A program made the position numbers and the translations under genes. Positions 53,549-62,456 of a stretch of 64,000 nt of DNA are shown here, one piece after another; position 1 is the first letter of the stretch, and every line of letters begins with the position of its first letter. The notes beneath the pieces were generated by a model. It worked only from the letters and a program-made list of their open reading frames with translations, was not told the origin of the DNA and searched no databases. Location of the stretch: positions 24,054 to 88,053 of the forward strand of contig JAAYNI010000003.1 in assembly GCA_012520995.1 (NCBI GenBank). Reading direction: 5' to 3'. This DNA comes from Candidatus Rifleibacteriota bacterium (lineage in GTDB: Bacteria > Muiribacteriota > Ozemobacteria > Ozemobacterales > Ozemobacteraceae).

Positions 53549-55645
53549 CTATTTTTTCTGCATCGTATTTCCGAAATGGTGTCGCAGCAGCGCTTCCGTA
53601 GTAGCGTCTCTGCCTCTGAACATACGGTAGACCTCAGAGGGATGCATGCTGCCGCCGAGAGCCAGAACAGTGTCTCTGAACCTTCTGCCTATTCTTCTGA
53701 CTGCTTCTTCATTGTCTAGACCTGCTTCTTCAAAAGCAGCAAAGGCATCAGCGCTAAGAACTTCGGCCCATTTGTAGCTGTAATAGCCTGCGCTGTAGCC
53801 GCCTGCGAAAATATGAGAAAAGGCGCACAAGAACTTGTCATTTTCGTAAACAGGGGCAGAAGAACAAGTTTCTTTGGATATCCGCACGAAAGCGTCAAAA
53901 ACTGATTCTTCATCGTCATCCGGGTCATAATCGCCGTGCAGGTAGAGATCAATCTTTACGAAAATCAGTTGCCTTTGCATTGCGTAAGCATTGCGGAAGT
54001 AGTTTGAGGCTTTAACTTTTTCGTAAAGCTCTTTTGATATGGTTTCGCCTGTTTTGTAATGTTTAGCCATTTGCATAAAGGTTTCTTCCTGGAGGCACCA
54101 GTTTTCCATAAATTGGCTTGCAAGCTCTACAGCATCCCATTCTACGCCGTGAACTCCGGCTGCGTCATAATCATCTATGGTAGTTAGCATTCCTTGCAGA
54201 GCATGACCGAATTCATGATATAAGGTGTTTACTTCATCGAAAGTCATGAGAGATGGCTGATCCCCTATGGGAACTGTTCCGTTGCATATTACATAAATAA
54301 CTGGTCTTGTGAGTTCGCCATTTATCACTCTTCTGTTTCTGCATGTGTTCATCCAGGCTCCGCCGCGTTTTTCACTGGGTCTGGAGTAGGGATCCAAATA
54401 GAAATGGGCGATAAGAGACATATCTTCATCGTAAACGTTGAAGAATTTTACATCTTCATGCCATTTTGGAATATTCTCGTATTCACTTTCTTTGATTGTC
54501 ACGCCGAAGAGCCTGTTCGTGAGAGCGAAAAGGGCATCCAAAACTTGGGGCATCGGGAAGTATTGGCGCATTTCTTCTTGTTTATAGCTATATAGGCTTT
54601 CGCGCAAGCGTTCTGACCAATATTGCATGTCCCAAGGCATAAGTTCTTCAGTGAAGCCGTGTTTCTTGGCAAATTCAACCAGTTCTTGATGTTCTTTTTC
54701 AGCTATAGGTCTGGCGGCTTCTTCGAGTTCTTGAATCATGCGAAGGACATTGTCCAGTTTGCCAGCCATTTTAGTTCTCAGTGTGAGTTCGTCATGGTTG
54801 CGATAACCCAAGAGTTGAGCTTTTTCTTTTCTGAGTCGCAAAATTTCTTTTATTACTTCAGTGTTGTCGAATTCGCCTTCAGAAGCTCTGGTAGTGTAGG
54901 CGTGATAGACTTGGCGTTTTTGCTCTCTGTTGGTTGAGTTTTTCATAAAGGGCATATAAGTGGGTATGTCCAGTGTTATTGCCCAAGGACCGTTTTCAGA
55001 GTCAGGCTCCTGTTCTGGATAGCGTTTTGCGTAGTTTTTAGCTGCTATTTTTTTTAAAGTTTCAGGCCAAGTTTCAGTATCTTTTTTGTCTGTGATTTCC
55101 AAGGCGAAAGCTTTGGTGGCATCCAGGACATTGTTTGAAAATTTGTTGGAAAGCTCGCTTAGACGTTTGGTAATCCAGTTGAATCGTTCTTTTTCTTCTC
55201 CGTCGAGAGCTATGCCGCTGTGTTTTGCAGATATAAGCTGAGTTCTTATAATGCGTTTTCTTGCGTTGCTGAGTTTTTCAAACTCTTTGCTTTTTCTGAG
55301 TTCGAGGGTTGCGTCATAGATGCTTTTGCTCTGAGACATTTTCAGCATCAGATTGATGCAGTCTGGCATCAACTCGTCATAGGCTTCTCTCAATCCGTGG
55401 CAGTTTTTCACTGACTTGAGGTGATTCAAAACAGCCCATGTGTATTCGAAGTCAAAGTTTGTTTCTTGAAAGGGCTCTTGAAGGGCTTCCCAAGTTGGCT
55501 TAGGGTTTTCTTCTACCGATTTAAGTATCTGCTCTGTTTTTTTGAAAACATCTTGAACTGCGGGAACGAAGTGTTCAGGTTCGATTTGATCGAACATAGG
55601 CAGACCAGTGCGTTTGTACAGTGGGTTTTGCTTTGAATTCATCAT
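53549..55645 (-). CDS. M3-family oligopeptidase (PrlC/Dcp type)
   Basis: 698 residues, as usual for oligopeptidase A or peptidyl-dipeptidase Dcp. The zinc site is HEFGH at about 477-481 (TLYHEFGHALQGML), with GVEWDAVELASQFMENW supplying the third ligand, and the C-terminal FAGGYSAGYYSYKWAEVLSADAF motif. It degrades short cytoplasmic peptides, including cleaved signal peptides. There is no signal peptide. It is monocistronic. ATG 55645 and 55642 are both possible starts. Confidence 0.94.
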   Translation of the reverse strand: MMNSKQNPLYKRTGLPMFDQIEPEHFVPAVQDVFKKTEQILKSVEENPKPTWEALQEPFQETNFDFEYTWAVLNHLKSVKNCHGLREAYDELMPDCINLMLKMSQSKSIYDATLELRKSKEFEKLSNARKRIIRTQLISAKHSGIALDGEEKERFNWITKRLSELSNKFSNNVLDATKAFALEITDKKDTETWPETLKKIAAKNYAKRYPEQEPDSENGPWAITLDIPTYMPFMKNSTNREQKRQVYHAYTTRASEGEFDNTEVIKEILRLRKEKAQLLGYRNHDELTLRTKMAGKLDNVLRMIQELEEAARPIAEKEHQELVEFAKKHGFTEELMPWDMQYWSERLRESLYSYKQEEMRQYFPMPQVLDALFALTNRLFGVTIKESEYENIPKWHEDVKFFNVYDEDMSLIAHFYLDPYSRPSEKRGGAWMNTCRNRRVINGELTRPVIYVICNGTVPIGDQPSLMTFDEVNTLYHEFGHALQGMLTTIDDYDAAGVHGVEWDAVELASQFMENWCLQEETFMQMAKHYKTGETISKELYEKVKASNYFRNAYAMQRQLIFVKIDLYLHGDYDPDDDEESVFDAFVRISKETCSSAPVYENDKFLCAFSHIFAGGYSAGYYSYKWAEVLSADAFAAFEEAGLDNEEAVRRIGRRFRDTVLALGGSMHPSEVYRMFRGRDATTEALLRHHFGNTMQKK

Positions 55646-56468
55646 GCTGGATACTCTTTCTGTGATTATGTGTACATTTTTGCTGCTGTTAGCATTTATA
55701 ACCTAGTTAATCGGAATAATCCAGACTTTTCTTTATTTTATGGCTTTTAGCTGTCAGTATTTCAGAACCAAACGGCGTAACTAAAAAATATTTATGTTTG
55801 TAAGCGAAGCTGAACAAGATTTGTATATTTAGGATATGTAACTAAACAACCCTACTTAACACTTCTTCCAGATCTTCTGGTGATTAGTCTTTCAATTCCT
55901 AGTCTGTGATTTTCCCAGAACCAAACGAGCCAAGTTAAAATATTTATATTTTTACTCAGGTCTCAGGTCTCAGATTAAACGAGATATTTATTTGTATTAT
56001 GTGCTTCAAAGTAGAAAATCGAAAAATTGCATCGCAATTTTTGAGGAGTAACATCAAAGCATTTGTATTATTGTTCTTAATCGGCGCTTTTTTGTCCTTT
56101 AAGGAAAGCAACTAAAGCAAAAAGAGTTTTTTTTGTAAAGCTGTTAATTAAAGCCTAAAGAGAGTAAATTCATTTAATCGTTTTAGCTTTCAATTAACGC
56201 CTAGAGTGAAATTCTTTAAGAATTTTAGAAGTTGCTTTCCAGTTCTGCCCTTATCGCTGTATGTTTGTCCTAGGGCTGTTTGTCCTCGCTACACCATACA
56301 CCCCACGCCATTTTCTCAATGGTCTGCGTAATCTGTGATAGAACGGCTGTTATGGATGTCTTGGTAGTTTTTCCGTGTATTCCGTGTGTTCCGTGGTTTA
56401 AAGAGGTTTTAGATAAGTGAAGAAATGCTTGAAAAAGCATTCTGTTTATAGTATTCTCAGAACCACAA
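55646..56468. repeat. Long intergenic repeat mosaic before tRNA-Thr
   Basis: 823 bp with no gene. Contents: the second copy of the 33-nt word (55923-55955), a short GAAAAATTGCATCGCAATTTTTGAG hairpin (about 56017-56042), a CGCTACACCATACACCCCACGCC tract (about 56287-56309), the inverted copy (56337-56359) of the word seen at 3984-4006, and 'CCGTGTATTCCGTGTGTTCC' (about 56373-56392). Confidence 0.7.
55923..55955 (+). repeat. 33-nt repeat, copy 2
   Basis: AAACGAGCCAAGTTAAAATA then TTTATATTTTTAC; one mismatch to 52107-52139. Confidence 0.8.
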
Positions 56469-56541
56469 GCCGGTATAGCTCAGTCGGTAGAGCAGCTGTT
56501 TCGTAAACAGCAGGTCGCGGGTTCGAGTCCCATTGCCGGCT
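56469..56541 (+). tRNA. tRNA-Thr (anticodon CGT)
   Basis: 73 nt: acceptor GCCGGTA/TTGCCGGC with one T-G pair, D arm AGCTCAGTCGGTAGAGC, anticodon stem CTGTT/AACAG with loop TTCGTAA, T arm GCGGG-TTCGAGT-CCCAT. No CCA is encoded; CTTTTTT follows. Confidence 0.95.
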
Positions 56542-56652
56542 CTTTTTTATGCTTCTTAGTCATGCAACAAGGCTTTGACAAGGCTTTGGAATGTTCTGGA
56601 GTTTTTTTTGTGGTTTTTGTTCTAGGTATTGGTCCTCGCTGCTCCCTGCACC

Positions 56653-58404
56653 CTAACCCCTGTTCCCTGATTTTTTAGGCCATATTTTTAAGTTGTCGTC
56701 TATTTCGTGTATTTCATGTATTCCGTGGTTCCAAGCTTTGTTATTTTCATCGGCGGGAGTTTCATCAATACCTCCAAAACCAAAAGCCGTTAGGTAGATC
56801 ATTGTTATAAGGGCGACAATAGCGAACCATGTTGCAAAGCAGAGCGGCGGTATAAAAAGAGCTTCTGCTATATGTCCTAAAACTTTCTTAGATTTTATTT
56901 CGTTTGGTTTTCTGTAACGCTTCTTCTTTCCGTCTTCTGTTATGGTATAAATCAATGGTCTATCATACAGCCATTGAATTCCAAATCTGACAAGGTATAT
57001 GGGGACAACAATTACTGTTAAAAGAAACCAGGCTGCCGAAGCGCTAAGAGTAAGCCTCTCAAAGTCAAAGCCATTTATAAGCAAAGCTATGATCACAGGG
57101 AGAAAAATGACCGTGATGCCCAGCAGCAGCATACGGAGCAGTCTTTCGACTGAACGGAAAGTATAGGTTACAGCTACCTCTTTTCCGCCTAATTTTTGTC
57201 TGAATACGGGGTTTTCTATCTTGCGTTCGAGAAGGTCTTCTCTGAGAACCAATTTTCCGCGTTCCCTGCGGTAGGTTTGTTCACCGGAAGAAAATATGTT
57301 TCTATAGTTTATCTTGTTGAAGCCATCGCTTGAACCGTCCTCAAACATTGCGGCAAATACTATCATATAAAGCAAGCTCAGTATCCCGGTTAGTTGCAGG
57401 CTGTCATGCAAATCCATGCCTCCGAGCAGCATTGCATAAAAAGTTAGAAAACTGGCTGTAATTAGCAGAAGAATGGCTTGCAGCCACCATGGCAGAGCTA
57501 TATAGGTGGACTCTTCTTCACTGAGCACGCTTATCTTGCCTGTTTGGCCGTTCACGGCAGCATGAACCTTTCCGTCAGCAATATAATAAGCTGGAAGCAA
57601 TACAGGAACTTTTACGACCGGAGCTGCTTGAACTTCGAGATCAATAGCTTTTGTACCCCAAATTTTTTCCATGCCTGGGCGATAATTTTCCGCCGCTTCG
57701 GAATTAAGCCTATTCATGGCTTCTTTATCGTCTATATCCGTAATCTTTACACGCTGTCCGGCAACATAAGCAAAGTCGAATTCTTCCAGAGAGTCAAGAT
57801 TGTAAGGTTCCATGCAGTCCAGAACCAGGTTGTCTAGCTGGGATGAACAGTTGATAAATTCATCCTTCAGGTAGCCGTCTGCTTTATAGTATGTGTAATC
57901 TCCGGTTTTGTTGACGGAGCAAGTAACAGGTCCGCGTACCATTTCATATGGGAGGTAATAACCTTTGAGTTCTGTAATTTTCTCTAGGAGGTTTTTCGCT
58001 TCAGGCTTGCGATGGTTTTGTTTGCACCAGTCCTTTATGAGGTCGGAAGCTTCATCCTTTGTTACGGCAAAGGGTATGACATATTGCGGCATTTTTGGAT
58101 CATATACATATGATTCTCTTGCCAGGCTTCGTCCGCAAAACTCGCAATTGGAGAGGGCTTCATTTTCTTCGAAAATAAGTGTCGCTCCGCAGCTGGAGCA
58201 AGAGCTTGTAAGAAGGGGAAAGTCTTGAGCTGATTCTTTTAATTTCTCGCTCTGTTCTTTCTGAAGTTCTTTTTTTCCTTGGCGGGCATCTTCAATCTTT
58301 ACTTTTCCCTCGCAATAACTGCATTGGTAGACTTGATTGATAATATCAAACTTTGCTGGTGCGCCGCACTCCGGGCAATATATATTCAGTATGTCTTTTT
58401 TCAT
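56653..58404 (-). CDS. Zinc-ribbon membrane protein of unknown function
   Basis: 583 residues from ATG 58404 (AGAGG upstream). Two N-terminal zinc ribbons, CPECG...CSYC (about 8-30) and CSSCG...CEFC (about 68-90), precede a soluble domain (PQYVIPFAVTKDEASDLIKDW, YYLPYEMVRGPVTCSV, APVVKVPVLLPAYYIADGKVH). Several membrane helices follow (about 300-370, 440-490, 525-560). The layout resembles bacterial TFIIB-zinc-finger membrane proteins of unknown role. The last about 25 residues (NHGIHEIHEIDDN) are encoded by a 'GTGTATTTCATGTATTCCG' repeat tract, so the original C-terminus has been replaced or extended. Confidence 0.78.
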   Translation of the reverse strand: MKKDILNIYCPECGAPAKFDIINQVYQCSYCEGKVKIEDARQGKKELQKEQSEKLKESAQDFPLLTSSCSSCGATLIFEENEALSNCEFCGRSLARESYVYDPKMPQYVIPFAVTKDEASDLIKDWCKQNHRKPEAKNLLEKITELKGYYLPYEMVRGPVTCSVNKTGDYTYYKADGYLKDEFINCSSQLDNLVLDCMEPYNLDSLEEFDFAYVAGQRVKITDIDDKEAMNRLNSEAAENYRPGMEKIWGTKAIDLEVQAAPVVKVPVLLPAYYIADGKVHAAVNGQTGKISVLSEEESTYIALPWWLQAILLLITASFLTFYAMLLGGMDLHDSLQLTGILSLLYMIVFAAMFEDGSSDGFNKINYRNIFSSGEQTYRRERGKLVLREDLLERKIENPVFRQKLGGKEVAVTYTFRSVERLLRMLLLGITVIFLPVIIALLINGFDFERLTLSASAAWFLLTVIVVPIYLVRFGIQWLYDRPLIYTITEDGKKKRYRKPNEIKSKKVLGHIAEALFIPPLCFATWFAIVALITMIYLTAFGFGGIDETPADENNKAWNHGIHEIHEIDDNLKIWPKKSGNRG

Positions 58405-58852
58405 GAAAACCTCTCTGTGCACCGTCCGCTAGCCGCTGTTTGTTATATGTTGATCCTTGCTTCTCCTGGCTCACCAATCCTTGGTTTTAAGCTCTGCTTA
58501 GAATCCAGTGTATTCAGTGGTAGAAATGTCCTGTCAATTCCCTTCGTATGAAACAACTTCCTCATTCCTCATAGTTTCCTCTTTGGAATATTGCTTCAGA
58601 ACATATGAGCTATGAACAAATCCCTATGCCTTGATTTTATCATATGAGTCGAAAAAGGCAAAAGCAAAAGCAATTATAAAATCTGCTGGAAGTTTGCAAT
58701 CACTGAATGTTTAGTAGTTTGCTTCTTAATTTGAAACATTTTTTCGCCATCTGCTGCATTTGTGGAGAAAAGTAATCTGCCCTGCTAAAAACAAATTTTT
58801 CCGTAACTCAATAAATTTACTAACCTTGACATTTCTGAGTTTTATTACTATT

Positions 58853-58910
58853 ATAATAAATGTGGTTTTGTGGAAACAAAAATAATAAACGTGGTTTTGT
58901 GGAAACAAAA
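58853..58910. repeat. 29-nt tandem direct repeat, two copies
   Basis: ATAATAAATGTGGTTTTGTG+GAAACAAAA at 58853-58881, repeated with one change (T to C) at 58882-58910. There is no spacer, so it is not a CRISPR. Confidence 0.85.
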
Positions 58911-58913
58911 AAA

Positions 58914-58937
58914 CAAACACCTTGCCTAAGGTGTTTG
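58914..58937. terminator. Hairpin, possible terminator
   Basis: CAAACACCTT-GCCT-AAGGTGTTTG, 10-bp perfect stem preceded by an A-rich run on its left, so it would work best on the minus strand. Confidence 0.5.
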
Positions 58938-59018
58938 AGTGTAATTTGTCATGAATTTGTAGGACTATCCAAATTTGAGCATAGCTCAGAAAGGGTTTCT
59001 ATATGAAAGTAAAATTAA

Positions 59019-59282
59019 ATTTTATGGAAGTATCAACATTGTTTTTTTCAACCGCCAGAAACAAAGTGCGACGGCGGTTTTCAAGCTCTTCTTGTTAAGC
59101 TTCAGAGACAAGTAGAACGATCCAGTGGCATTATCGTGCTTTCCGAACAAGATATTGAAAGAATTTTTCGCTGTACATGGAAATACAACAATGGCGGATG
59201 GCAGAACAGGCTGCTTTGGATTTTCGGAAGAACCCTTCCAGGAGTACTATTTGGGTGGAGCAAATACAAATTGTATTCATAA
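59019..59282 (+). pseudogene. Gene remnant next to the CRISPR relic
   Basis: A frame without any ATG encodes a protein-like C-terminus: DGGFQALLVKLQRQVERSSGIIVLSEQDIERI followed by YNNGGWQNRLLWIFGRTLPG and a TAA at 59280-59282. The upstream part of the frame is short and closed by TAA at 59016. It looks like the end of a larger gene whose 5' part is gone. I do not recognise the family. The stop lies 17 nt before the first decayed CRISPR repeat. Confidence 0.5.
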
Positions 59283-59636
59283 TTGTTGCGAGATTTCACA
59301 CCCCCGCGTTTGCGGGGAAAATTATTTGATGTATGTTTTTGTGTTTTTTTACTGGGATCACTCCCGCGTGTGCAGGAACAAATTGCTAACATGGATTATA
59401 ACATATCTTCGGATAATAATTGCAATAGCTGCGGAGTGAAAACACAACGGTGCTTTTCAACTCTTGGAAATCCTGCATGTTCTGCGGTTTGATAAGTATT
59501 TGAGTTTTTTCGGCTGGACCAAATAGATGAGAGTGAGTTACAGTTTTATAAATCTAAATAGAGAAGAGGATCTTGGGCTTACGAAACTCCCAGATTTAAT
59601 GACAAAATTTGCATAAAAAAAGAGGATGCTTGAATA
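59283..59636. other. Gap before cas3
   Basis: No gene is seen. It holds the relic CRISPR and AT-rich DNA. Frames here that read HPRVCGEN or HSRVCRN are translations of the CRISPR repeats and not proteins. AGAGGA about 10 nt before the cas3 ATG is its ribosome-binding site. Confidence 0.65.
59298..59382. CRISPR. Relic type I-E CRISPR: two degenerate repeats
   Basis: Repeat 1 CACCCCCGCGTTTGCGGGGAA (core 59299-59321) and repeat 2 CACTCCCGCGTGTGCAGGAAC (core 59359-59381) share most positions and are offset by exactly 60 nt, the period expected of a 28-nt repeat plus 32-nt spacer. They resemble the GATCACCCCCGCGTGTGCGGGGA type of I-E repeats. A possible third, much weaker copy is near 59429-59441. 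Repeat 2 has lost palindrome symmetry (GCAGGA). The array is next to cas3, so it is probably a decayed relative of the active array; the latter may lie beyond the window. Confidence 0.7.
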
Positions 59637-62456
59637 ATGACTGAAATTCCAAATTATTCGGATATCGCTGGCTGTTTTTGGGCGAAGAAAAGCCGTTCGA
59701 AGGACAATATGCTTTTTTGGCTTCCGCTCACTCAGCATTCGCTTGATACCATGAATGTTGCAGGCTTGCTTTGGAAAGATTGGCTGAGCGATGGTCAAAA
59801 AAGACTGATTGCAGACTCGCTTGTGTTGGCTGAATCGTATGATCCCCAAGATGCTTTTATAACTGCTAAAAATCTGGTCGAGTTTTTAGGGGCAGTTCAT
59901 GATGTGGGCAAGGCTACTCCAATCTTTCAAACAAAAGAACATATTCTTGATTCGCATGATTTACGCAATAGGCTATTGGAAAAGCTTGAGCAGGCGGGAT
60001 TCGCAGATATATTGAATTTACGGCTCGCCAATTATGAGAGACCGCATCACGCTGAGGCTTCCGAGGTTCTCCTGCTAAGTTTCGGAGTGGAGGCGGGTAT
60101 AGCCTCAATTGTCGGTGCCCATCATGGTGAGACCTTGGATAAACTCGCTGATGAAAAGTCTTATGAAGCTGCTTATTTTCAGAGCGATCTGTCTGGAGAC
60201 CTGATAAAAGACAAATGGTATAAAAGTCAGAAATGGCTTTTTGATTCTGCTCTGAAAATGAGCGGCTTTGCCGCTCCTGAAGAACTGCCTTCTATTTCGA
60301 ATCAGCAAGCAATGGTTCTGTTGAATGGTCTTCTGATAATGGCTGATTGGATTGCCAGCAACGAAAATTATTTTCCTCTGATTTCCATTGAAGACGATGG
60401 CAAAGAGATTAATCAGAAAGAGCGGAAGAAAAATGGCTGGAGTAAATGGTTCAAAAACTCCATCTGGAAACCTGATTCTTTCGCTAATTATGTTAAACTA
60501 TACGAAGATCGCTTTAATTTTAAGGATCCTAGACCTTTGCAAATAAAACTTGCAGAAATAATCGGCGCTTCTGAGAATCCAAGCATATTCATCGTTGAAG
60601 CTCCCATGGGGGAAGGGAAAACAGAAGCCGCATTGGCAGGTGCTGAATTGCTGGCTGCCAAAACAGGGCGCAGCGGAATCTTTTTCGGTTTGCCTACTCA
60701 AGCCACTTCAGACGGCATTTTTATTAGAATACATGACTGGGTTGAACAGCTCGAAAAAGCGGACGATGAATCAAAATCTCTTCGCTTGTTGCATGGCAAA
60801 GCGGCATTGAACAAAGATTTTGCCAGTATAGCGCGAGGCATAGATCTGGATGGAAAGAGCGGAGTTTTTGTAAACGAATGGTTTTCGGGCAAGAAAACAG
60901 CAATTTTGGATGATTTCGTTGTTGGCACTGTTGATCATTTCTTGCTGGCTGCATTAAAACAAAAGCATCTGTCTTTGCGTCATATAGGCTTAAGCCAAAA
61001 GGTTGTGATAATAGACGAGGTGCACGCTTACGATGCTTATATGGGTGAGTATCTCTATCGGGCTGTGGAATGGATGGCTTCCTACAAAGTGCCTGTGATT
61101 ATTTTATCAGCCACTTTGCCTGCTGATAAAAGAGTCGCTTTGATAGAAACATATGCAAAAGGAAGAGGCTTAAAAACTCTGAGATTGCAGGCTGAGGAAG
61201 GCTGGAAGACCAACAGGGCTTATCCGCTGATTACAAGTCTTGACGGCAATTCAGTGAAGCAAACCCATATTGAAATGCCTTTTGCCAAGGAGATCAAAGT
61301 CATAAAAATTGAAAATAAGAATCCTGAAGATGATAACTTGGATGAAATATATCAAATACTTCAAGAAAAGCTTTCTGATGGCGGTGTGGCGGGCATAATT
61401 GTTAATACCGTCAGACGCGCTCAAGAAATAGCAAAGTATCTTTCTTCTGAATTCGGTGATGAAACTGTCGAGCTTTTTCATTCGGCTTTTATAGCGACTC
61501 ACAGAATAGACAAAGAAAAAGAACTGATGCTCTCTATCGGAAGAGGAGCAAAGAGACCAGCTAAAAAAATAATAGTCGGAACACAAGTTCTAGAACAATC
61601 CTTGGATATAGATTTTGATTTGCTTTTGACTGATTTGGCTCCTATGGACCTTCTTTTACAGCGTGTTGGCCGTCTCCACAGACACAAGAATGTTGCAAGA
61701 CCTGAAAAGCTCAAAGAGCCTTGTCTCTATGTAATGGGAACGAGCGATATTTTCAACTTTCATGAGGGAAGTGCCTGTATCTACGGCAAATATCTTTTGA
61801 TAAAAACGCAACATTATCTTCCTGATGCCATAAAGCTTCCTGAAGATATCTCTGTGCTTGTTCAAATTGTTTACAGCGAGGAAGAACATCCTGACTTTGA
61901 TTCCGAAGAATTGGAAACTGTATACGAAAAAGAGAAGGTAAAAAGCGACAATAAAATTTCCAACAAGAAAAACAAAGCAAAGTCTTTCATTCTTCAAAGA
62001 GTGGAGACAAGAAGGTCTAAATCTCTTCATGATTGGCTCAAAAATCCAAGCCCAGCTATAAGCGACGAAAGGGGAATGGCTCAAGTTCGTGATACGGAAG
62101 AAACCATCGAAGTTATAGCTGTGCAGAAATGCAGTGATGGTTATAGCTTTTTCGGAGAAAAAGATGATTTAAAAGAAAAGATCGAAGATTTAAAAACGGC
62201 AAAAGAACTGGCAACTCAAACATTGAGGCTTCCTGCAATGCTTAGCCGTTTTTACAATATAGACAAGACGATAAAGGATTTGGAGGACGAAAATAGACTG
62301 AAATTGAAAGAATGGCAAGAGCAGCCTTGGCTTAAAGGCTCTTTGGGATTGATATTTGATGAAGAAGGCAATTGCGAGCTTAACGGCTGGAACCTTTACT
62401 ATAACGACAAATACGGTTTGGAATACGAAAAGGCGGTTAAAGATGAAAGAGTTTAA
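59637..62456 (+). CDS. cas3: CRISPR-associated helicase-nuclease Cas3 (type I-E)
   Basis: 939 residues. The N-terminal HD nuclease is intact: His34 in QHSLDTM, GAVHDVGKATPIF (His88-Asp89), and VGAHHGETL. The superfamily 2 helicase follows: Walker A APMGEGKTEAAL (Lys328), DEVH (460-463), LSATLP, and motif VI QRVGRLHRH (about 675-683). Cas3 is recruited by Cascade to R-loops, where it nicks and degrades DNA. All catalytic motifs look complete. It overlaps casA by 14 bp, the usual order in I-E loci. Confidence 0.96.
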   Translation: MTEIPNYSDIAGCFWAKKSRSKDNMLFWLPLTQHSLDTMNVAGLLWKDWLSDGQKRLIADSLVLAESYDPQDAFITAKNLVEFLGAVHDVGKATPIFQTKEHILDSHDLRNRLLEKLEQAGFADILNLRLANYERPHHAEASEVLLLSFGVEAGIASIVGAHHGETLDKLADEKSYEAAYFQSDLSGDLIKDKWYKSQKWLFDSALKMSGFAAPEELPSISNQQAMVLLNGLLIMADWIASNENYFPLISIEDDGKEINQKERKKNGWSKWFKNSIWKPDSFANYVKLYEDRFNFKDPRPLQIKLAEIIGASENPSIFIVEAPMGEGKTEAALAGAELLAAKTGRSGIFFGLPTQATSDGIFIRIHDWVEQLEKADDESKSLRLLHGKAALNKDFASIARGIDLDGKSGVFVNEWFSGKKTAILDDFVVGTVDHFLLAALKQKHLSLRHIGLSQKVVIIDEVHAYDAYMGEYLYRAVEWMASYKVPVIILSATLPADKRVALIETYAKGRGLKTLRLQAEEGWKTNRAYPLITSLDGNSVKQTHIEMPFAKEIKVIKIENKNPEDDNLDEIYQILQEKLSDGGVAGIIVNTVRRAQEIAKYLSSEFGDETVELFHSAFIATHRIDKEKELMLSIGRGAKRPAKKIIVGTQVLEQSLDIDFDLLLTDLAPMDLLLQRVGRLHRHKNVARPEKLKEPCLYVMGTSDIFNFHEGSACIYGKYLLIKTQHYLPDAIKLPEDISVLVQIVYSEEEHPDFDSEELETVYEKEKVKSDNKISNKKNKAKSFILQRVETRRSKSLHDWLKNPSPAISDERGMAQVRDTEETIEVIAVQKCSDGYSFFGEKDDLKEKIEDLKTAKELATQTLRLPAMLSRFYNIDKTIKDLEDENRLKLKEWQEQPWLKGSLGLIFDEEGNCELNGWNLYYNDKYGLEYEKAVKDERV

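Larger units (their letters stand above)
58405..59018. other. Intergenic region with a tandem repeat and hairpin
   Basis: No gene is seen. It contains remnants of the usual words near 58500, AT-rich DNA, a 29-nt tandem duplication (58853-58910) and a hairpin (58914-58937). Confidence 0.6.

Noticed and set aside
58853..58910. 29-nt tandem repeat as a CRISPR
   Set aside because: The copies touch each other with no spacer.
59125..59439. A 104-codon frame across the CRISPR relic
   Set aside because: Its HPRVCGEN and HSRVCRN peptides are translations of degenerate I-E repeats, a known source of false genes.
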